The notes beneath the pieces are model-generated. The model was not told the DNA's origin and did not search any database. It was given only the letters and a program-made list of their open reading frames with translations. From contig NZ_FOKE01000003.1 of the NCBI RefSeq assembly GCF_900112065.1, positions 566,249 through 630,248 on the forward strand: a DNA stretch of 64,000 nucleotides, in the 5' to 3' direction. The translations under genes and the position numbers were made by a program. Source of the DNA: Cohnella sp. OV330 (GTDB lineage: Bacteria; Bacillota; Bacilli; Paenibacillales; Paenibacillaceae). Position 1 is the first letter of the stretch; each line of letters opens with the position of its first letter. Below are positions 9,038 to 18,412 of the stretch, piece by piece.

Positions 9038-9946
9038 TTATTGTCCGCGTTCCCCCTCATCTGGCAGCTTCTCATAGGAAGAACGGTACGAACGGGGCGC
9101 GAGCCCCGTTATTTTTTTGAACACATCCAGGAAGTGGCCCCTGTCTTGATAGCCTACGGCCTCCGCTACCTCTTGGACGGAGAGGCGCGTGCGCCGCAGC
9201 AGCTCGCAGCTCCGCTCAATCCGGAGTCGCTGGACGTATTGGCCGAAGGTGAGCCCCGTTGCTTTGGCAAAGAGCCGGTAGAAATGCCGTTCGCTCATAC
9301 CGCCCGCTTCGGCGGCCTGCGAAGCCGTGATCGGCGAGGCCAGGGAGGCGCGGATGAAGGAGAGCGCATCCTCCAAGCCGCCTGCATGCCCCGCGCGCGC
9401 ACCGTGCGGTTCGTCTGCGAGCCTGCGTTCGATCTCCGTCAGCAGCACGATGAACAGCGCATAGATGCGCGTCTGGTAACCCGTCCGGCGCCCCACGAAC
9501 TCCGGATAGGCTGCCGCGAAAAACGCCTCGAAGGCGCCGGTCCGGTCCTGCATTTTCCGCCAGCCGCCATCTCCCGGAGCGAGGTCCAAGCAAGCCAGCG
9601 CGCGGCCCAACCGATCGAGCCCTGGGAAGCCGCGAAGCGCTTCGGACATGCGCTCGGCTTCGAAGAGGAAGTTGTACACGACGAGCGGCCGGCCAGCGTT
9701 CGCCGAGCTCGGGCGAAAAACATGAGACGCGCCGAGCGGCAGCGTGAACAAGTCGCCCCGGCGAACGCGTAGCCGCTCCTCGCCGATATATTGATGCCCC
9801 TCGCCCTCGCCGACATAGCTGATCTCCGTAAACTCGTGGGCGTGATAGCCCAGCTCGTACGATTCGGATACGCGATTGATGTAAAAAGGCAGCTCCCCGT
9901 CGAAAAAGATATGGGAAGGCGTCACTTCGATTCTCCGCTTAATCAT
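9038..9946 (-). CDS. AraC-family transcriptional regulator
   Basis: About 302 residues from the ATG at 9946, which lies 12 bases after GGAGGAG; an upstream ATG at 9967 is possible. The N-terminal half is a cupin-type effector domain (HAHEFTEISYVGEGEGH). The C-terminal 100 residues hold two helix-turn-helix motifs ending with the AraC signature around VGYQDRGHFLDVFKKITGLAPRSYR. The gene is divergent from the alpha-L-rhamnosidase at 10384, a likely target; the sugar sensed is not known. Confidence 0.92.
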   Translation of the reverse strand: MIKRRIEVTPSHIFFDGELPFYINRVSESYELGYHAHEFTEISYVGEGEGHQYIGEERLRVRRGDLFTLPLGASHVFRPSSANAGRPLVVYNFLFEAERMSEALRGFPGLDRLGRALACLDLAPGDGGWRKMQDRTGAFEAFFAAAYPEFVGRRTGYQTRIYALFIVLLTEIERRLADEPHGARAGHAGGLEDALSFIRASLASPITASQAAEAGGMSERHFYRLFAKATGLTFGQYVQRLRIERSCELLRRTRLSVQEVAEAVGYQDRGHFLDVFKKITGLAPRSYRSSYEKLPDEGERGQ

Positions 9947-9996
9947 CGCATTGCCACTCTCCTCCATGTCAAACTTCGCCCCGGCGAGCCCAAGCC

Positions 9997-10251
9997 CTCT
10001 CGTAGAGGAGGCGATGGCGCATCCTGCGCGCCGCCGGGTCCAAACGCCTCTCGTAGAGAAGGCGATGGCGCATCCTGCGCGGCGCCGAACCGAATCCCCT
10101 CTCGTAGTGAAGGCGATGACGCATCTTGCGCGCCGCCGAGCCCAATCTCCTCTCGTAGTGAAGGCGATGACCCATCCCGCGTGCCCCCGAGCCGAAACAC
10201 CTCTCGTAGTGAAGGCGACGGCGCCTCATGCGTCTGCCGTGCCGCTCCGTC
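9997..10251. repeat. Tandem repeat array 3, five units of exactly 51 bp
   Basis: The block CTCTCGTAG begins at 9997, 10048, 10099, 10150 and 10201, a strict 51-bp period. The first two units have CTCTCGTAGAG, a small palindrome; the next three have CTCTCGTAGTG. A second short dyad, GCGCATCCTGCGC, is present in the early units. The array lies between the divergent AraC and rhamnosidase genes and occupies more than half of their shared control region. Frames through it repeat every 17 residues and are considered non-coding. Confidence 0.88.
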
Positions 10252-10383
10252 TTCTCCATCGTCGGCCATGATGGCAGGATACACCGACTAGATGGCAGGA
10301 TCAACCCTTTTCTTGAGCGGACGCGCAGCTACAATGAAGGATATGAAGACATTCGGCCGCAGGCCGGGGATGGAGGCAGCGCG

Positions 10384-13251
10384 ATGGCAAGCAGGAATTG
10401 GAACGCTTCGTGGATCTGGGGAGGAGAAGAGGAAAGTCCGCGCAACGAGTGGCGGTGCTTCCGCGGGAACTTCGACGCGCCCGCGACGGCCGAGGGGCCG
10501 GTTATGCTGCATATTACGGCGGATTCGAGGTACGTGCTGTTCGTGAACGGCGAGCAGGTGGGGCGGGGGCCCGTGCGCTCTTGGCCGAAGGAGCAGTTTT
10601 TCGACTCGTACGACATCGGGGGGCAGCTGCGCCCTGGCTCCCGCAATACGATCGCGGTGCTGGTGCTCCATTTCGGCGTGTCCAATTTCTATTACCTGCG
10701 CGGACGCGGGGGGCTGATCGCCGAGGTTGAAGCCGACGGCCGCACGCTCGCGGCGACGGATGCCGGCTGGCGGACGGCGCGTATGGGCGGGCAGCAATCC
10801 AACTCGCCGCGGATGGCTTGCCAGCAGGCGTTTGCGGAAGTCGTAGATGCGCGCGAGTTGGCGGAAGGCTGGACGGAGCCGGCGTTCGACGACGGCGGCT
10901 GGCCAAGCGCGGAGGCGATCGGCAGCGCAGGCATGGCGCCATGGACGTCGCTGGTCCCGCGCGATATTCCTTTTTTGACGGAAGAAAAGCTGTACCCGGC
11001 CTCAATTCTGTCGCTCAGCCGCGTGAAGGCGCCGGCTTACGCGGCAGCGTTCGACCTGCGCAATCAAATGGTGCCGGAGAGCGTCGATCATGCCAACAGG
11101 ATCGAATATTGCGGATACGTCGCGACGGTCGTCACGCTTGAACGCAGCGGCGTCGTGACGCTCGGCTTCCCCGTGGGCGTGCGCAATGACGGCGTGTGGG
11201 TCGACGGCGTACGGCAGACGGAATGGACCGGCGTGCAGCCGGAGCGGTACTACCGGTTGGACCTGGCGGAGGGCGAGCATCTGGTCGTTTTCGACGTTAC
11301 AGGCAGCGACCACGGCGGCAGCTACCACCTCGCGATGGACGGCGATGAGCCTTTCACGCTGCGATCTCCTGCCGGCGAAGGGCCGCCGCTCGCGTCGATC
11401 GGGACGTTCGATTGGGCAGAGCTGCTCGACCACAAGCCCGGCAAGCAGATGCGGAAGGATCATCCCGATTATCTCGCTCTTCCGGAAGCCGCTCCGACCG
11501 TCGCGGCGCTTGCGGCGTATGCATCCTGGATCAAGCCGTTCGAGCCCTCGCTGTATACCGAAGAAGATGTATTCGGCGCGAACGTTTGGCAGACGCTTGC
11601 CGAGCGCAGGGCGGTGCCGAAGTCCGTCTTGAACGCGATCTTGCCGGTTCCCGAGCCTGGCGTGCTGCCCGTATTCGAAGAAGGGGACTGCGAGCTGGTC
11701 ATCGATCTGGGCGTGGAGCGCTCCGGCTACGTCGGCTTCGAGCTGGAGGCGCCGGCCGGCACGATCGTCGACGCTTATGGCGTGGAGTATTTGCGGGAAG
11801 GGTACATCCAGCACACGTACGGTCTCGAAAATACGTTCCGCTATGTTTGCCGCGAAGGCAGGCAGTCGTATGTGTCCCCCGTCCGGCGCGGATTCCGTTA
11901 CCTCATTTTGACTGTCAGGGGCAATAGCGCGCCGGTCAAGCTGCACGAGATTTATATCCGTCAGAGCACGTATCCGGTGGCTGACCAAGGACGCTTCCGC
12001 TGCTCGGATTCGCTGCTGAACGAGGCGTGGGAGATCAGCCGACATACGACCCGGCTGTGCATGGAGGATACGTTCGTGGACTGCCCGGCCTACGAGCAGG
12101 TATTCTGGGTAGGCGACAGCCGCAACGAGGCGCTCGTGAACTACTACGTGTTCGGCGCGACCGAGATCGTGGAGCGCTGCCTGAATCTCGTGCCGGGGTC
12201 GGCGGACGAGACGCCGCTGTATCTCGATCAAGTGCCGAGCGCCTGGAGCAGCGTCATTCCGAACTGGACCTTCTTCTGGATTCTCGCCTGCCGGGAATAT
12301 GCCGAGCACACGGGGGACGACGCTTTCGCCGCCCGTATCTGGCCTGCCGTGAAGCTGACGCTGACGAGCTACTTGAAGCATATCGACGATAGCGGCCTGC
12401 TGAACATGGCGGGCTGGAACCTGCTGGACTGGGCGCCGATCGACCAGCCGAACGAAGGCATCGTCACGCACCAGAACCTGTTTCTGGTCAAGGCGCTTCG
12501 GGATTCGCGGAAGCTCGCCGCCGCGGCCGGCGCCTCGGCGGAAGCCGACGCGTTCGCGGAGCGCGCCGATCGTCTGGCAGAGGCGATCAACGCGGTGTTG
12601 TGGGACGAGGAGAAGCGCGCCTATATCGACTGCATCCATGCGGATGGACGCCGCTCCGGCGTTTACAGCATGCAGACGCAGGTCGTCGCGTATCTGTGCG
12701 GGGTCGCGGAGGGCGATCGCCATACCGTCATCGAGAGCTACCTCGTGACGCCGCCGCCCGCGTTCGTGCAGATCGGCAGTCCGTTTATGTCGTTCTTCTA
12801 CTACGAGGCGCTTGAGCAGGCTGGCCGACAAAGGCTGATGCTGGACGACATTCGGCACAACTACGGCCAGATGCTGCGATACGGCGCGACGACCTGCTGG
12901 GAGATGTACCCGAACTTCGCGGAAAACCGGAGCAATCCGGACATGCTGACCCGCAGCCATTGTCATGCTTGGTCGGCGGCGCCCGGCTATTTCCTGGGCT
13001 CGAGCATTCTCGGCGTCAAGCGGGGAGCGGAAGGTTGGCGGTCGGTCGAAGTCGCGCCGCAGCCGTGCGATCTGACCTGGGCGGAAGGGGTCGTGCCGCT
13101 GCCGCAAGGCGGACATATCGCGGTGAGCTGGGAGGTCGTGTCCGCCGGCAAGCTGAAGGTGCGGATCGAGGCGCCCGAGGATATCCAGGTGAACCTCACG
13201 CTGCCCGAAGGAATGGAAGGCGACGTGACGCAGGTATCGTATTTGAGTTAA
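10384..13251 (+). CDS. GH78 alpha-L-rhamnosidase (RhaB-like)
   Basis: 955 residues from the ATG at 10384, with GGAGG seven bases upstream; the frame is open to 10228 but the extra part runs through array 3. N-terminal beta-sandwich domains precede the (alpha/alpha)6 barrel. The catalytic block DCPAYEQVFWVGD (residues 566-578) supplies the Asp/Glu/Asp triad, and the general base is the Glu of TTCWEMYPN at residue 840. These positions nearly equal those known in Bacillus sp. GL1 RhaB. No signal peptide is seen, so it is probably cytoplasmic and removes terminal rhamnose from imported pectin- or glycoside-derived oligosaccharides. A strong terminator follows. Confidence 0.92.
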   Translation: MASRNWNASWIWGGEEESPRNEWRCFRGNFDAPATAEGPVMLHITADSRYVLFVNGEQVGRGPVRSWPKEQFFDSYDIGGQLRPGSRNTIAVLVLHFGVSNFYYLRGRGGLIAEVEADGRTLAATDAGWRTARMGGQQSNSPRMACQQAFAEVVDARELAEGWTEPAFDDGGWPSAEAIGSAGMAPWTSLVPRDIPFLTEEKLYPASILSLSRVKAPAYAAAFDLRNQMVPESVDHANRIEYCGYVATVVTLERSGVVTLGFPVGVRNDGVWVDGVRQTEWTGVQPERYYRLDLAEGEHLVVFDVTGSDHGGSYHLAMDGDEPFTLRSPAGEGPPLASIGTFDWAELLDHKPGKQMRKDHPDYLALPEAAPTVAALAAYASWIKPFEPSLYTEEDVFGANVWQTLAERRAVPKSVLNAILPVPEPGVLPVFEEGDCELVIDLGVERSGYVGFELEAPAGTIVDAYGVEYLREGYIQHTYGLENTFRYVCREGRQSYVSPVRRGFRYLILTVRGNSAPVKLHEIYIRQSTYPVADQGRFRCSDSLLNEAWEISRHTTRLCMEDTFVDCPAYEQVFWVGDSRNEALVNYYVFGATEIVERCLNLVPGSADETPLYLDQVPSAWSSVIPNWTFFWILACREYAEHTGDDAFAARIWPAVKLTLTSYLKHIDDSGLLNMAGWNLLDWAPIDQPNEGIVTHQNLFLVKALRDSRKLAAAAGASAEADAFAERADRLAEAINAVLWDEEKRAYIDCIHADGRRSGVYSMQTQVVAYLCGVAEGDRHTVIESYLVTPPPAFVQIGSPFMSFFYYEALEQAGRQRLMLDDIRHNYGQMLRYGATTCWEMYPNFAENRSNPDMLTRSHCHAWSAAPGYFLGSSILGVKRGAEGWRSVEVAPQPCDLTWAEGVVPLPQGGHIAVSWEVVSAGKLKVRIEAPEDIQVNLTLPEGMEGDVTQVSYLS

Positions 13252-13284
13252 GAAGGACTTTGGTCAAGGAAACGGGGCATTATC

Positions 13285-13328
13285 GCTCTCCTCACGGTAC
13301 GCAATCGTACCGCGGGGAGAGCTTTTTT
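13285..13328 (+). terminator. Rho-independent terminator after the rhamnosidase gene
   Basis: GCTCTCC... pairs with ...GGGGAGAGC, with an inner ACGGTACG/CGTACCG stem and a 4-base loop, followed directly by TTTTTT. It separates the rhamnosidase from the germination operon. Confidence 0.92.
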
Positions 13329-13427
13329 AATTTATACACGCGCGCAGCCACCGGTTTAAACGACCCGCGGATAGCCGACACTGCATAACACTCTGGATCT
13401 ATGTCAGCTCTCGGGGAGAGACTCGAA

Positions 13428-15089
13428 TTGCCTTTGTTCGGAAATCGTACGCATCTTCTGTCCGGCAAGACTCGCCGGGGCAACCGCGGGCAGTCAGAGA
13501 GCCCTTCCGAACCGGACTCCGGGCGCGGGGACGGATCGCCGGTCCGCAAGCCGCTGAATGGGCGGCTGGCCGAACTGCTTGCCGACGTTACCGACGTGCT
13601 GGGCACGGATACGACGCTATCGGTTCGCCGGTTCCGGATCTTCGGCACCTTCCCGGCGGCCATGCTCTTCTTTCCCAACATGCTCGACCAGGCGGCGTTG
13701 AACGAAACGATCCTGAAGCCCGCGATGAGCGCTCCCCCCGGCTCGGACCTGTCCGATTGGACTGCGCAGCGGCTGATGGACCGTCTGGCGAACGAAGCGT
13801 TATGGCATACCGACTGCAGCGAGACGGAGGACTTCGACGCGCTCATCCAGGGCCTCCTTCACGGGGATACGGTACTGGTTGCGGACGGCTCGAACGCCGC
13901 GCTCGTCATCGGCACCCGGCAGATCGACAAGCGGGGCATCGACCAGCCCGGCACGGAGCAGGTCATTCGCGGCCCCCGCGAGGGCTTCGTCGAACCGATC
14001 GGTCCGAACCTGGCGCTCATCCGCTACCGCCTTCAGGCCGCCGAGCTTCGGATGAGGCAGCTGACGGTCGGTCGTAAAACGCGTTCGAAAGTCGTCATTT
14101 GCTACATGGACGGATTGACCGACCCTGCGCTGCTGGCGGAGGTCGAACGGCGGATCGGCGCGATCGACATCGACGCGGTACTCGATTCGGGTTATTTGGA
14201 GCAGTACATCGAGGATAACCAGTGGTCGCCGTTTCCCCAGGTCCAATATACTGAACGGCCGGACAAAGTCGTGGCGAACCTGCTGGAAGGCAGAGTCGCG
14301 ATTCTGGTGGACGGATCGCCGCTGGCGCTGATCGTGCCGACCGTGTTCAACCAGTTCTATCAAGCGGTCGAAGACTACACCGAACGGTTCATGCAGATGA
14401 GCGCGATCCGGATGGCGCGTCTCGTGGCGCTCGTGTTCTCTCTCGTCTTTCCTTCCATCTATGTCTCCGTCATCTCGTTTAATCCCGAGTTGATCCCGAC
14501 CGAGTTCGCCGTCGCGGTGGCCGGCGGCCGTGCGGGCGTCCCGTGGCCGGCGGTCGTCGAGGTGCTGATCATCGAGATCTCGATGGAGGTGCTGCGGGAG
14601 GCGACGATCCGGCTGCCGCAGCAGGTCGGCGGCGCGCTGTCCATCGTCGGCGTGCTCGTCATCGGCCAGGCCGCCGTGGCCGCGGGCTTCGCCAGTCCGA
14701 TCACGGTCGTCATCATCGCGTTGACGACGATCGGATCGTTCGCGACGCCGGCGTACAACGCGGCGCTGGCACTGCGCCTGCTGCGATTCCCCCTGATCAT
14801 CATCGCAGGCATATTCGGTCTATACGGCGTCATGATCGGCTTGATCCTGATCGCCAACCATTTGCTGTCGCTCAAGTCGTTCGGCGTGCCTTATCTGAGC
14901 CCGCTCGTGCCGGTCAACTTCGAAGGGATGAAGGACGTGCTCATCCGCGGACCCCTCTGGTGGATGAAGCGCCGTCCCGCATTTTTGAAGCCGGGCGATC
15001 GCGTCCGCGTCGGTCCGGAGATGACCGAGCCGCCTGAGACGATCGGCGAGGAAGGCGGCGCGTCCCCAACATCAACCGCAAAGGAATGA
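13428..15089 (+). CDS. Spore germination protein, GerA family subunit A
   Basis: About 553 residues. A hydrophilic N-terminal domain (to about residue 280) precedes 4-5 membrane helices, with the GerA signature regions PFPQVQYTERPD and PQQVGGALSIVGVLVIGQAAV. Subunit A of a germinant receptor in the inner spore membrane, where A, B and C subunits form the nutrient-gated channel complex. Two starts are possible: an ATG at 13401 without a visible Shine-Dalgarno, or a TTG at 13428 preceded by GGGGAGAG at seven bases, which I prefer. The stop overlaps the next gene. Confidence 0.93.
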   Translation: MPLFGNRTHLLSGKTRRGNRGQSESPSEPDSGRGDGSPVRKPLNGRLAELLADVTDVLGTDTTLSVRRFRIFGTFPAAMLFFPNMLDQAALNETILKPAMSAPPGSDLSDWTAQRLMDRLANEALWHTDCSETEDFDALIQGLLHGDTVLVADGSNAALVIGTRQIDKRGIDQPGTEQVIRGPREGFVEPIGPNLALIRYRLQAAELRMRQLTVGRKTRSKVVICYMDGLTDPALLAEVERRIGAIDIDAVLDSGYLEQYIEDNQWSPFPQVQYTERPDKVVANLLEGRVAILVDGSPLALIVPTVFNQFYQAVEDYTERFMQMSAIRMARLVALVFSLVFPSIYVSVISFNPELIPTEFAVAVAGGRAGVPWPAVVEVLIIEISMEVLREATIRLPQQVGGALSIVGVLVIGQAAVAAGFASPITVVIIALTTIGSFATPAYNAALALRLLRFPLIIIAGIFGLYGVMIGLILIANHLLSLKSFGVPYLSPLVPVNFEGMKDVLIRGPLWWMKRRPAFLKPGDRVRVGPEMTEPPETIGEEGGASPTSTAKE

Positions 15090-15094
15090 CAACC

Positions 15095-16198
15095 ATGACG
15101 AAGGCAACGCGGGACGTCACCGCCACGCAGGCGTCGGCGGTTCTGGTCAGCACGATCATCGGCGTCGGCGTGCTCCCCTTGCCGCTGTTCGCAGTTCGGG
15201 CGGCGGATACCGGCGGCCCGCTGGTGACGCTGCTGGGAAGCGTCTGCGCCTTGATCGGACTGTTGTTCGTGGCCGCGCTGGGCATGCGCTTTCCCGATCA
15301 GTCGATCATTCAATACAGCGAGCGGCTGATCGGCAAGTGGCCGGCGCGCGCGATCGGCGCGTGCCTCATCGTTTTTTTTGCGCTGCTCACTTCGTTGACC
15401 GCCAGAGAGTTCGGCGAGGTGGTGGTCACGTCCGTCTTGAAGCAGACGCCGGTCGAAGTGACGGTCATCGTCATGCTGATGCTCGCAGCGATCTCCGCCC
15501 GCAACACCATGTCGACCTTCGCGTACATCCATTTCTTCTATGTACCGCTGCTGCTCGTGCCCGTACTGCTGATCGTCGCGCTGTCGCTTAAAAACGCCGA
15601 GCTGCTCAATCTGCAGCCTTTCTGGGGCAACAAGCCCGAAGGCATGCTCCAAGGCATCCTGACGATCGCCGCGCTGTTCCAGGGCTCGTTCGTCATGACG
15701 ATCGTCATTCCCGCCATGCGCAGGCCGGCCAAGGCGCTCAGTGTCAGCCTGTACTCGATTCTGATCGCCGGCGGCTTGTACGTCGTCATCGTCATCGCCG
15801 TCGTGGGCGTCTTCGGGGCGCAGGAAACCCGGAAGCTGCTGTGGCCCACGTTGGAACTGGCCAAAGCGACCTCCTTGCCTGCCAACGTGCTGGAGCGGCT
15901 GGACGGCGCATTTCTGGCGGTATGGGTCACGGCGGTCTTCACGACGCTCCTCTCCAGCTACTACTTGACCAGCCAATCGCTCAAGCAGCTGCTTCGTCTC
16001 GAAGAACCGCGTATCTTCACCTTCTTTTTGCTCCCCTTCGTCTTCGTGCTTGCGATGGTGCCGGCCAACATCGTCAAGATGTACGAGGCCGTCCTGAACG
16101 TGGGCAAGGTCGGATTGGCGCTGACGACGGTCTATCCGGGGCTTTTGCTGGTGATCGCCTGGGTACGCAAAAAAAGGGGGAGCGCGCATGAACGCTGA
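15095..16198 (+). CDS. Spore germination protein, GerA family subunit B (endospore permease)
   Basis: About 367 residues with ten predicted membrane segments and the amino acid/polyamine/organocation permease fold of GerAB/GerKB proteins. The first helix reads TATQASAVLVSTIIGVGVLPLP-like, typical of the family. It is the nutrient-binding subunit of the receptor. An ATG at 15086 overlaps the previous stop (ATGA) but directly abuts AAAGGA; the ATG at 15095 has the better nine-base spacing. The end overlaps the subunit C gene by 11 bases. Confidence 0.92.
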   Translation: MTKATRDVTATQASAVLVSTIIGVGVLPLPLFAVRAADTGGPLVTLLGSVCALIGLLFVAALGMRFPDQSIIQYSERLIGKWPARAIGACLIVFFALLTSLTAREFGEVVVTSVLKQTPVEVTVIVMLMLAAISARNTMSTFAYIHFFYVPLLLVPVLLIVALSLKNAELLNLQPFWGNKPEGMLQGILTIAALFQGSFVMTIVIPAMRRPAKALSVSLYSILIAGGLYVVIVIAVVGVFGAQETRKLLWPTLELAKATSLPANVLERLDGAFLAVWVTAVFTTLLSSYYLTSQSLKQLLRLEEPRIFTFFLLPFVFVLAMVPANIVKMYEAVLNVGKVGLALTTVYPGLLLVIAWVRKKRGSAHER

Positions 16199-17438
16199 TG
16201 CGCCTCGTCCCTTCCGGGGCATCGTGCGAAGGACGGCGCGGGCCTGCCCGCTGCTGCTAGCGGCCGCGCTGCTGTGCGGATGCTGGGACAGAACCGAGAT
16301 CGAAGACCGGGCCATCGTGCTTGGGGTATCGATCGATAAGGCGCCCCCCGAAGCGGAGAACGAGGAAGAATCGGTCACGCATTACGTGAAGGGGCTCGGC
16401 CCGCCCGCGTCGGACTTGATACGCGTCGGCGTGCAGCTGGCGCTGCCGGGCCGGATCCCGCTCGGTCCCGGGGAGAGCGGCGGCGGCGGCGGCAACGATC
16501 CGCAGAAAACGGTATGGGTCGTCGACGTCGTGGGCCATTCCGTCAACGACGCGCTCATGAATTTGCAGCAGGAACTGTCCGCCAGGCTGTTTTTCGGTCA
16601 TCTGCGGGTCATCGTCGTCTCGGAGGAGATGGCCCGATTCGGCTTGGAAAACATCGACGACTACTTCCATCGCAACTCCGAGGTGCGGCGCATGGCCTGG
16701 ATGATGGTGTCCGAAGGGGAGGCGCTGTCCCTCATGAAGGCTTCGCCGAAGCTGGAGCGGGTCCCTTCCTTGTACCTGATGACGACGCTCGACGAGGGCA
16801 TACGCATGGGCAAGTTTCCGCAGGACTATATCGGCATCTATTGGAGCCGCAAGTCGAAGCTGGGGCAGGAGGGCTTCCTGCCCTACGTGAAGTTGAAAAA
16901 AAACCAGACCTTGCAGACGAAGGGGCTGGCGCTGTTCCAGGACAGCCGGATGGTCGGCGCGACGAAGCCGCTCGGCATCGCCGTATACATGGCGCTTAAG
17001 GGCAACAATCCTGGCGGATACAGCGCGTTCGTCAAGGTAAACGGCACGGAGGTCATGACGCACGTCACGCACCGCGAGTCCAAGACGACCTTCGAGCTTC
17101 GCGACGGCAAGCCTTTTTTCAATTTCAAAATGGCGTTCGAGCTCAATTTGGAGGAAAAATTAAACGACGAGCTGAACATCCAGGACCCGACGACAATTCG
17201 GGAGATCGAGCAAAGCCAAATGGCGGGCGCCAAAAAGCTGATCGAGGAATTTATCGGGCAATCGCAGTCGCTCGGTTCGGACGTGCTCGGCTTGGGGGAA
17301 TACGTCAGGGCAAAAGCCCCGGGCTACTGGAACAGGAACGTGCGCACGAAGGAGCGATGGCAGCGCATGTACAAGGAGATCGAATACAAGATCGACATCG
17401 ACATGAAAATCCGCCGGATCGGCATGAAGGCCGAATGA
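16188..17438 (+). CDS. Spore germination lipoprotein, Ger(x)C family subunit C
   Basis: 416 residues. A signal peptide ends in a lipobox (LLCGC, lipid-modified Cys near residue 32), followed by WDRTEIEDRAIVLGVSID, the near-universal start of mature GerAC/GerKC lipoproteins. The C-terminal part (NFKMAFELNLEEKLN... to the end) is the conserved Ger(x)C domain. It anchors on the outer face of the inner spore membrane with subunits A and B. The A-B-C order and overlapping starts and stops show one operon, expected to be expressed in the forespore under sigma-G, though I cannot assign that promoter with confidence. Confidence 0.93.
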   Translation: MNADAPRPFRGIVRRTARACPLLLAAALLCGCWDRTEIEDRAIVLGVSIDKAPPEAENEEESVTHYVKGLGPPASDLIRVGVQLALPGRIPLGPGESGGGGGNDPQKTVWVVDVVGHSVNDALMNLQQELSARLFFGHLRVIVVSEEMARFGLENIDDYFHRNSEVRRMAWMMVSEGEALSLMKASPKLERVPSLYLMTTLDEGIRMGKFPQDYIGIYWSRKSKLGQEGFLPYVKLKKNQTLQTKGLALFQDSRMVGATKPLGIAVYMALKGNNPGGYSAFVKVNGTEVMTHVTHRESKTTFELRDGKPFFNFKMAFELNLEEKLNDELNIQDPTTIREIEQSQMAGAKKLIEEFIGQSQSLGSDVLGLGEYVRAKAPGYWNRNVRTKERWQRMYKEIEYKIDIDMKIRRIGMKAE

Positions 17439-17465
17439 CGGCGCGGGAAAGGAGGACGAGGCCGC

Positions 17466-17666
17466 ATGCCGATATTCGGCCAAGGCGTCAATTATTACGC
17501 GTTTTCGATCCCCATTTGGCTCGTGGCCGGCGCGTTGGTGCTCTTGGTGGACGCGCGCCGGTGCAAGGAGGCCGGAAGGCGGAAGGACGAGCGGTTCGCC
17601 CGGTTCGCGGGCTGGCTGAACATCTCGCTCGGCGTCGTCTTCCTGATTCGGGAATGGGTGGTGTAA
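17466..17666 (+). CDS. Small CLC_0170-like membrane protein of the germination operon
   Basis: 66 residues with two hydrophobic segments (about 12-30 and 48-64) joined by a charged loop rich in Arg and Lys. It starts 27 bases after the subunit C stop with a strong AAAGGAGGA site. Size, topology (the WL-V-GALVLLVDARR and GWLNISLGVVFL segments) and position match the CLC_0170 family, which often accompanies gerA-type operons. Some germinant receptors have a small D subunit of similar topology; a similar accessory role is inferred. Confidence 0.7.
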   Translation: MPIFGQGVNYYAFSIPIWLVAGALVLLVDARRCKEAGRRKDERFARFAGWLNISLGVVFLIREWVV

Positions 17667-17797
17667 CGAAGGCGCTCGGCGCCGGCGCAGCGGCCGAATC
17701 GGCAGCATCGATCGTCGCGATCGATAACTTTCATCCCGCGAAGCCGCGGGATTCGTTACAATCAAGTTCATATTCCTGGAGGAAGAGGGGGACTTGA

Positions 17798-18262
17798 ATG
17801 ACGAAAACGATGACGGTGCGCGAGGCCGAAGCCAGGCTGCGCGGATGGATCCGGGAGCTGCCGCCGCTGCTGGCGGACAGATCCGAGGAAGCGCTGAAGG
17901 TACGGCCGGAGCCGGGCAGGTGGTCCCAGCTCGAGATTCTGGGGCATCTGTGCGACTCGGCGCTGCATAACCTGATGCGGTTCGTTCGGATTCGGATCGA
18001 GCCCCAGCCGTTGCCGCTGACGCCCTACGCACAGGACGATTGGGTGAGCGGACAGCGTTATCAGGCGGCGTCTTACGACCATGTGCTGAGCTTATGGCTC
18101 GCCCTGAATACGCGGATCGCCGACGTATGGGCCGGCTTGCCCGAGGGTGGCGGCGAGTGGACGTTTTTGCGCCCGGACGGTACGACGATCACGCTCGAGC
18201 TGTGGGCGGAAGACTACGTACTGCATTTGGAACACCATCTACGGGCGATGAATATCGATTGA
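17798..18262 (+). CDS. DinB-family protein
   Basis: 154 residues predicted as a four-helix bundle. His residues suited to metal binding occur in the family positions: ILGHLCDSALHNL, near residue 50, and the C-terminal HLEHHLRAM block. DinB/YfiT-like proteins include thiol transferases (for example bacillithiol-dependent) and uncharacterised metal proteins. The start has a strong GGAGGAAGAGGGGG site. A single gene; function remains general. Confidence 0.85.
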   Translation: MTKTMTVREAEARLRGWIRELPPLLADRSEEALKVRPEPGRWSQLEILGHLCDSALHNLMRFVRIRIEPQPLPLTPYAQDDWVSGQRYQAASYDHVLSLWLALNTRIADVWAGLPEGGGEWTFLRPDGTTITLELWAEDYVLHLEHHLRAMNID

Positions 18263-18292
18263 TCCGCGTGTGATCTGCTTGTGACCTGCGCG

Positions 18293-18338
18293 AATTAATC
18301 AATTGTTCAATAATTAATCATCTGTTCAAAAATGGAAC
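18293..18338. promoter_or_regulatory. AT-rich repeated elements upstream of an MFS gene
   Basis: AATTAATCA followed by TGTTCAA occurs twice in tandem (from 18293 and from 18312), and the second TGTTC also faces GAACA seven bases later. The stretch is much AT-richer than its surroundings and lies 75-120 bases before the MFS start, so it is a candidate operator. No adjacent regulator identifies its ligand. Confidence 0.4.
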
Positions 18339-18412
18339 ATTATCCCTATCCACAACGCTGCGCCGATCCGGTATGATAGAAGCTTACTATCGCAGAATCG
18401 TGGTGCAGCTGC

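Noticed and set aside
9969-10304. Open frames through array 3 on both strands
   Set aside because: A 51-bp period keeps every frame open; there is no translation signal, and unit divergence is not biased to third positions by eye.
11002-13116. Long open frame antisense to the rhamnosidase
   Set aside because: High-GC genes often leave open antisense frames; the sense gene has conserved catalytic residues and a ribosome-binding site.
13329-13427. Sigma-G promoter before the germination operon
   Set aside because: Expected biologically, but I could not find -35 and -10 elements with correct spacing that I would trust.
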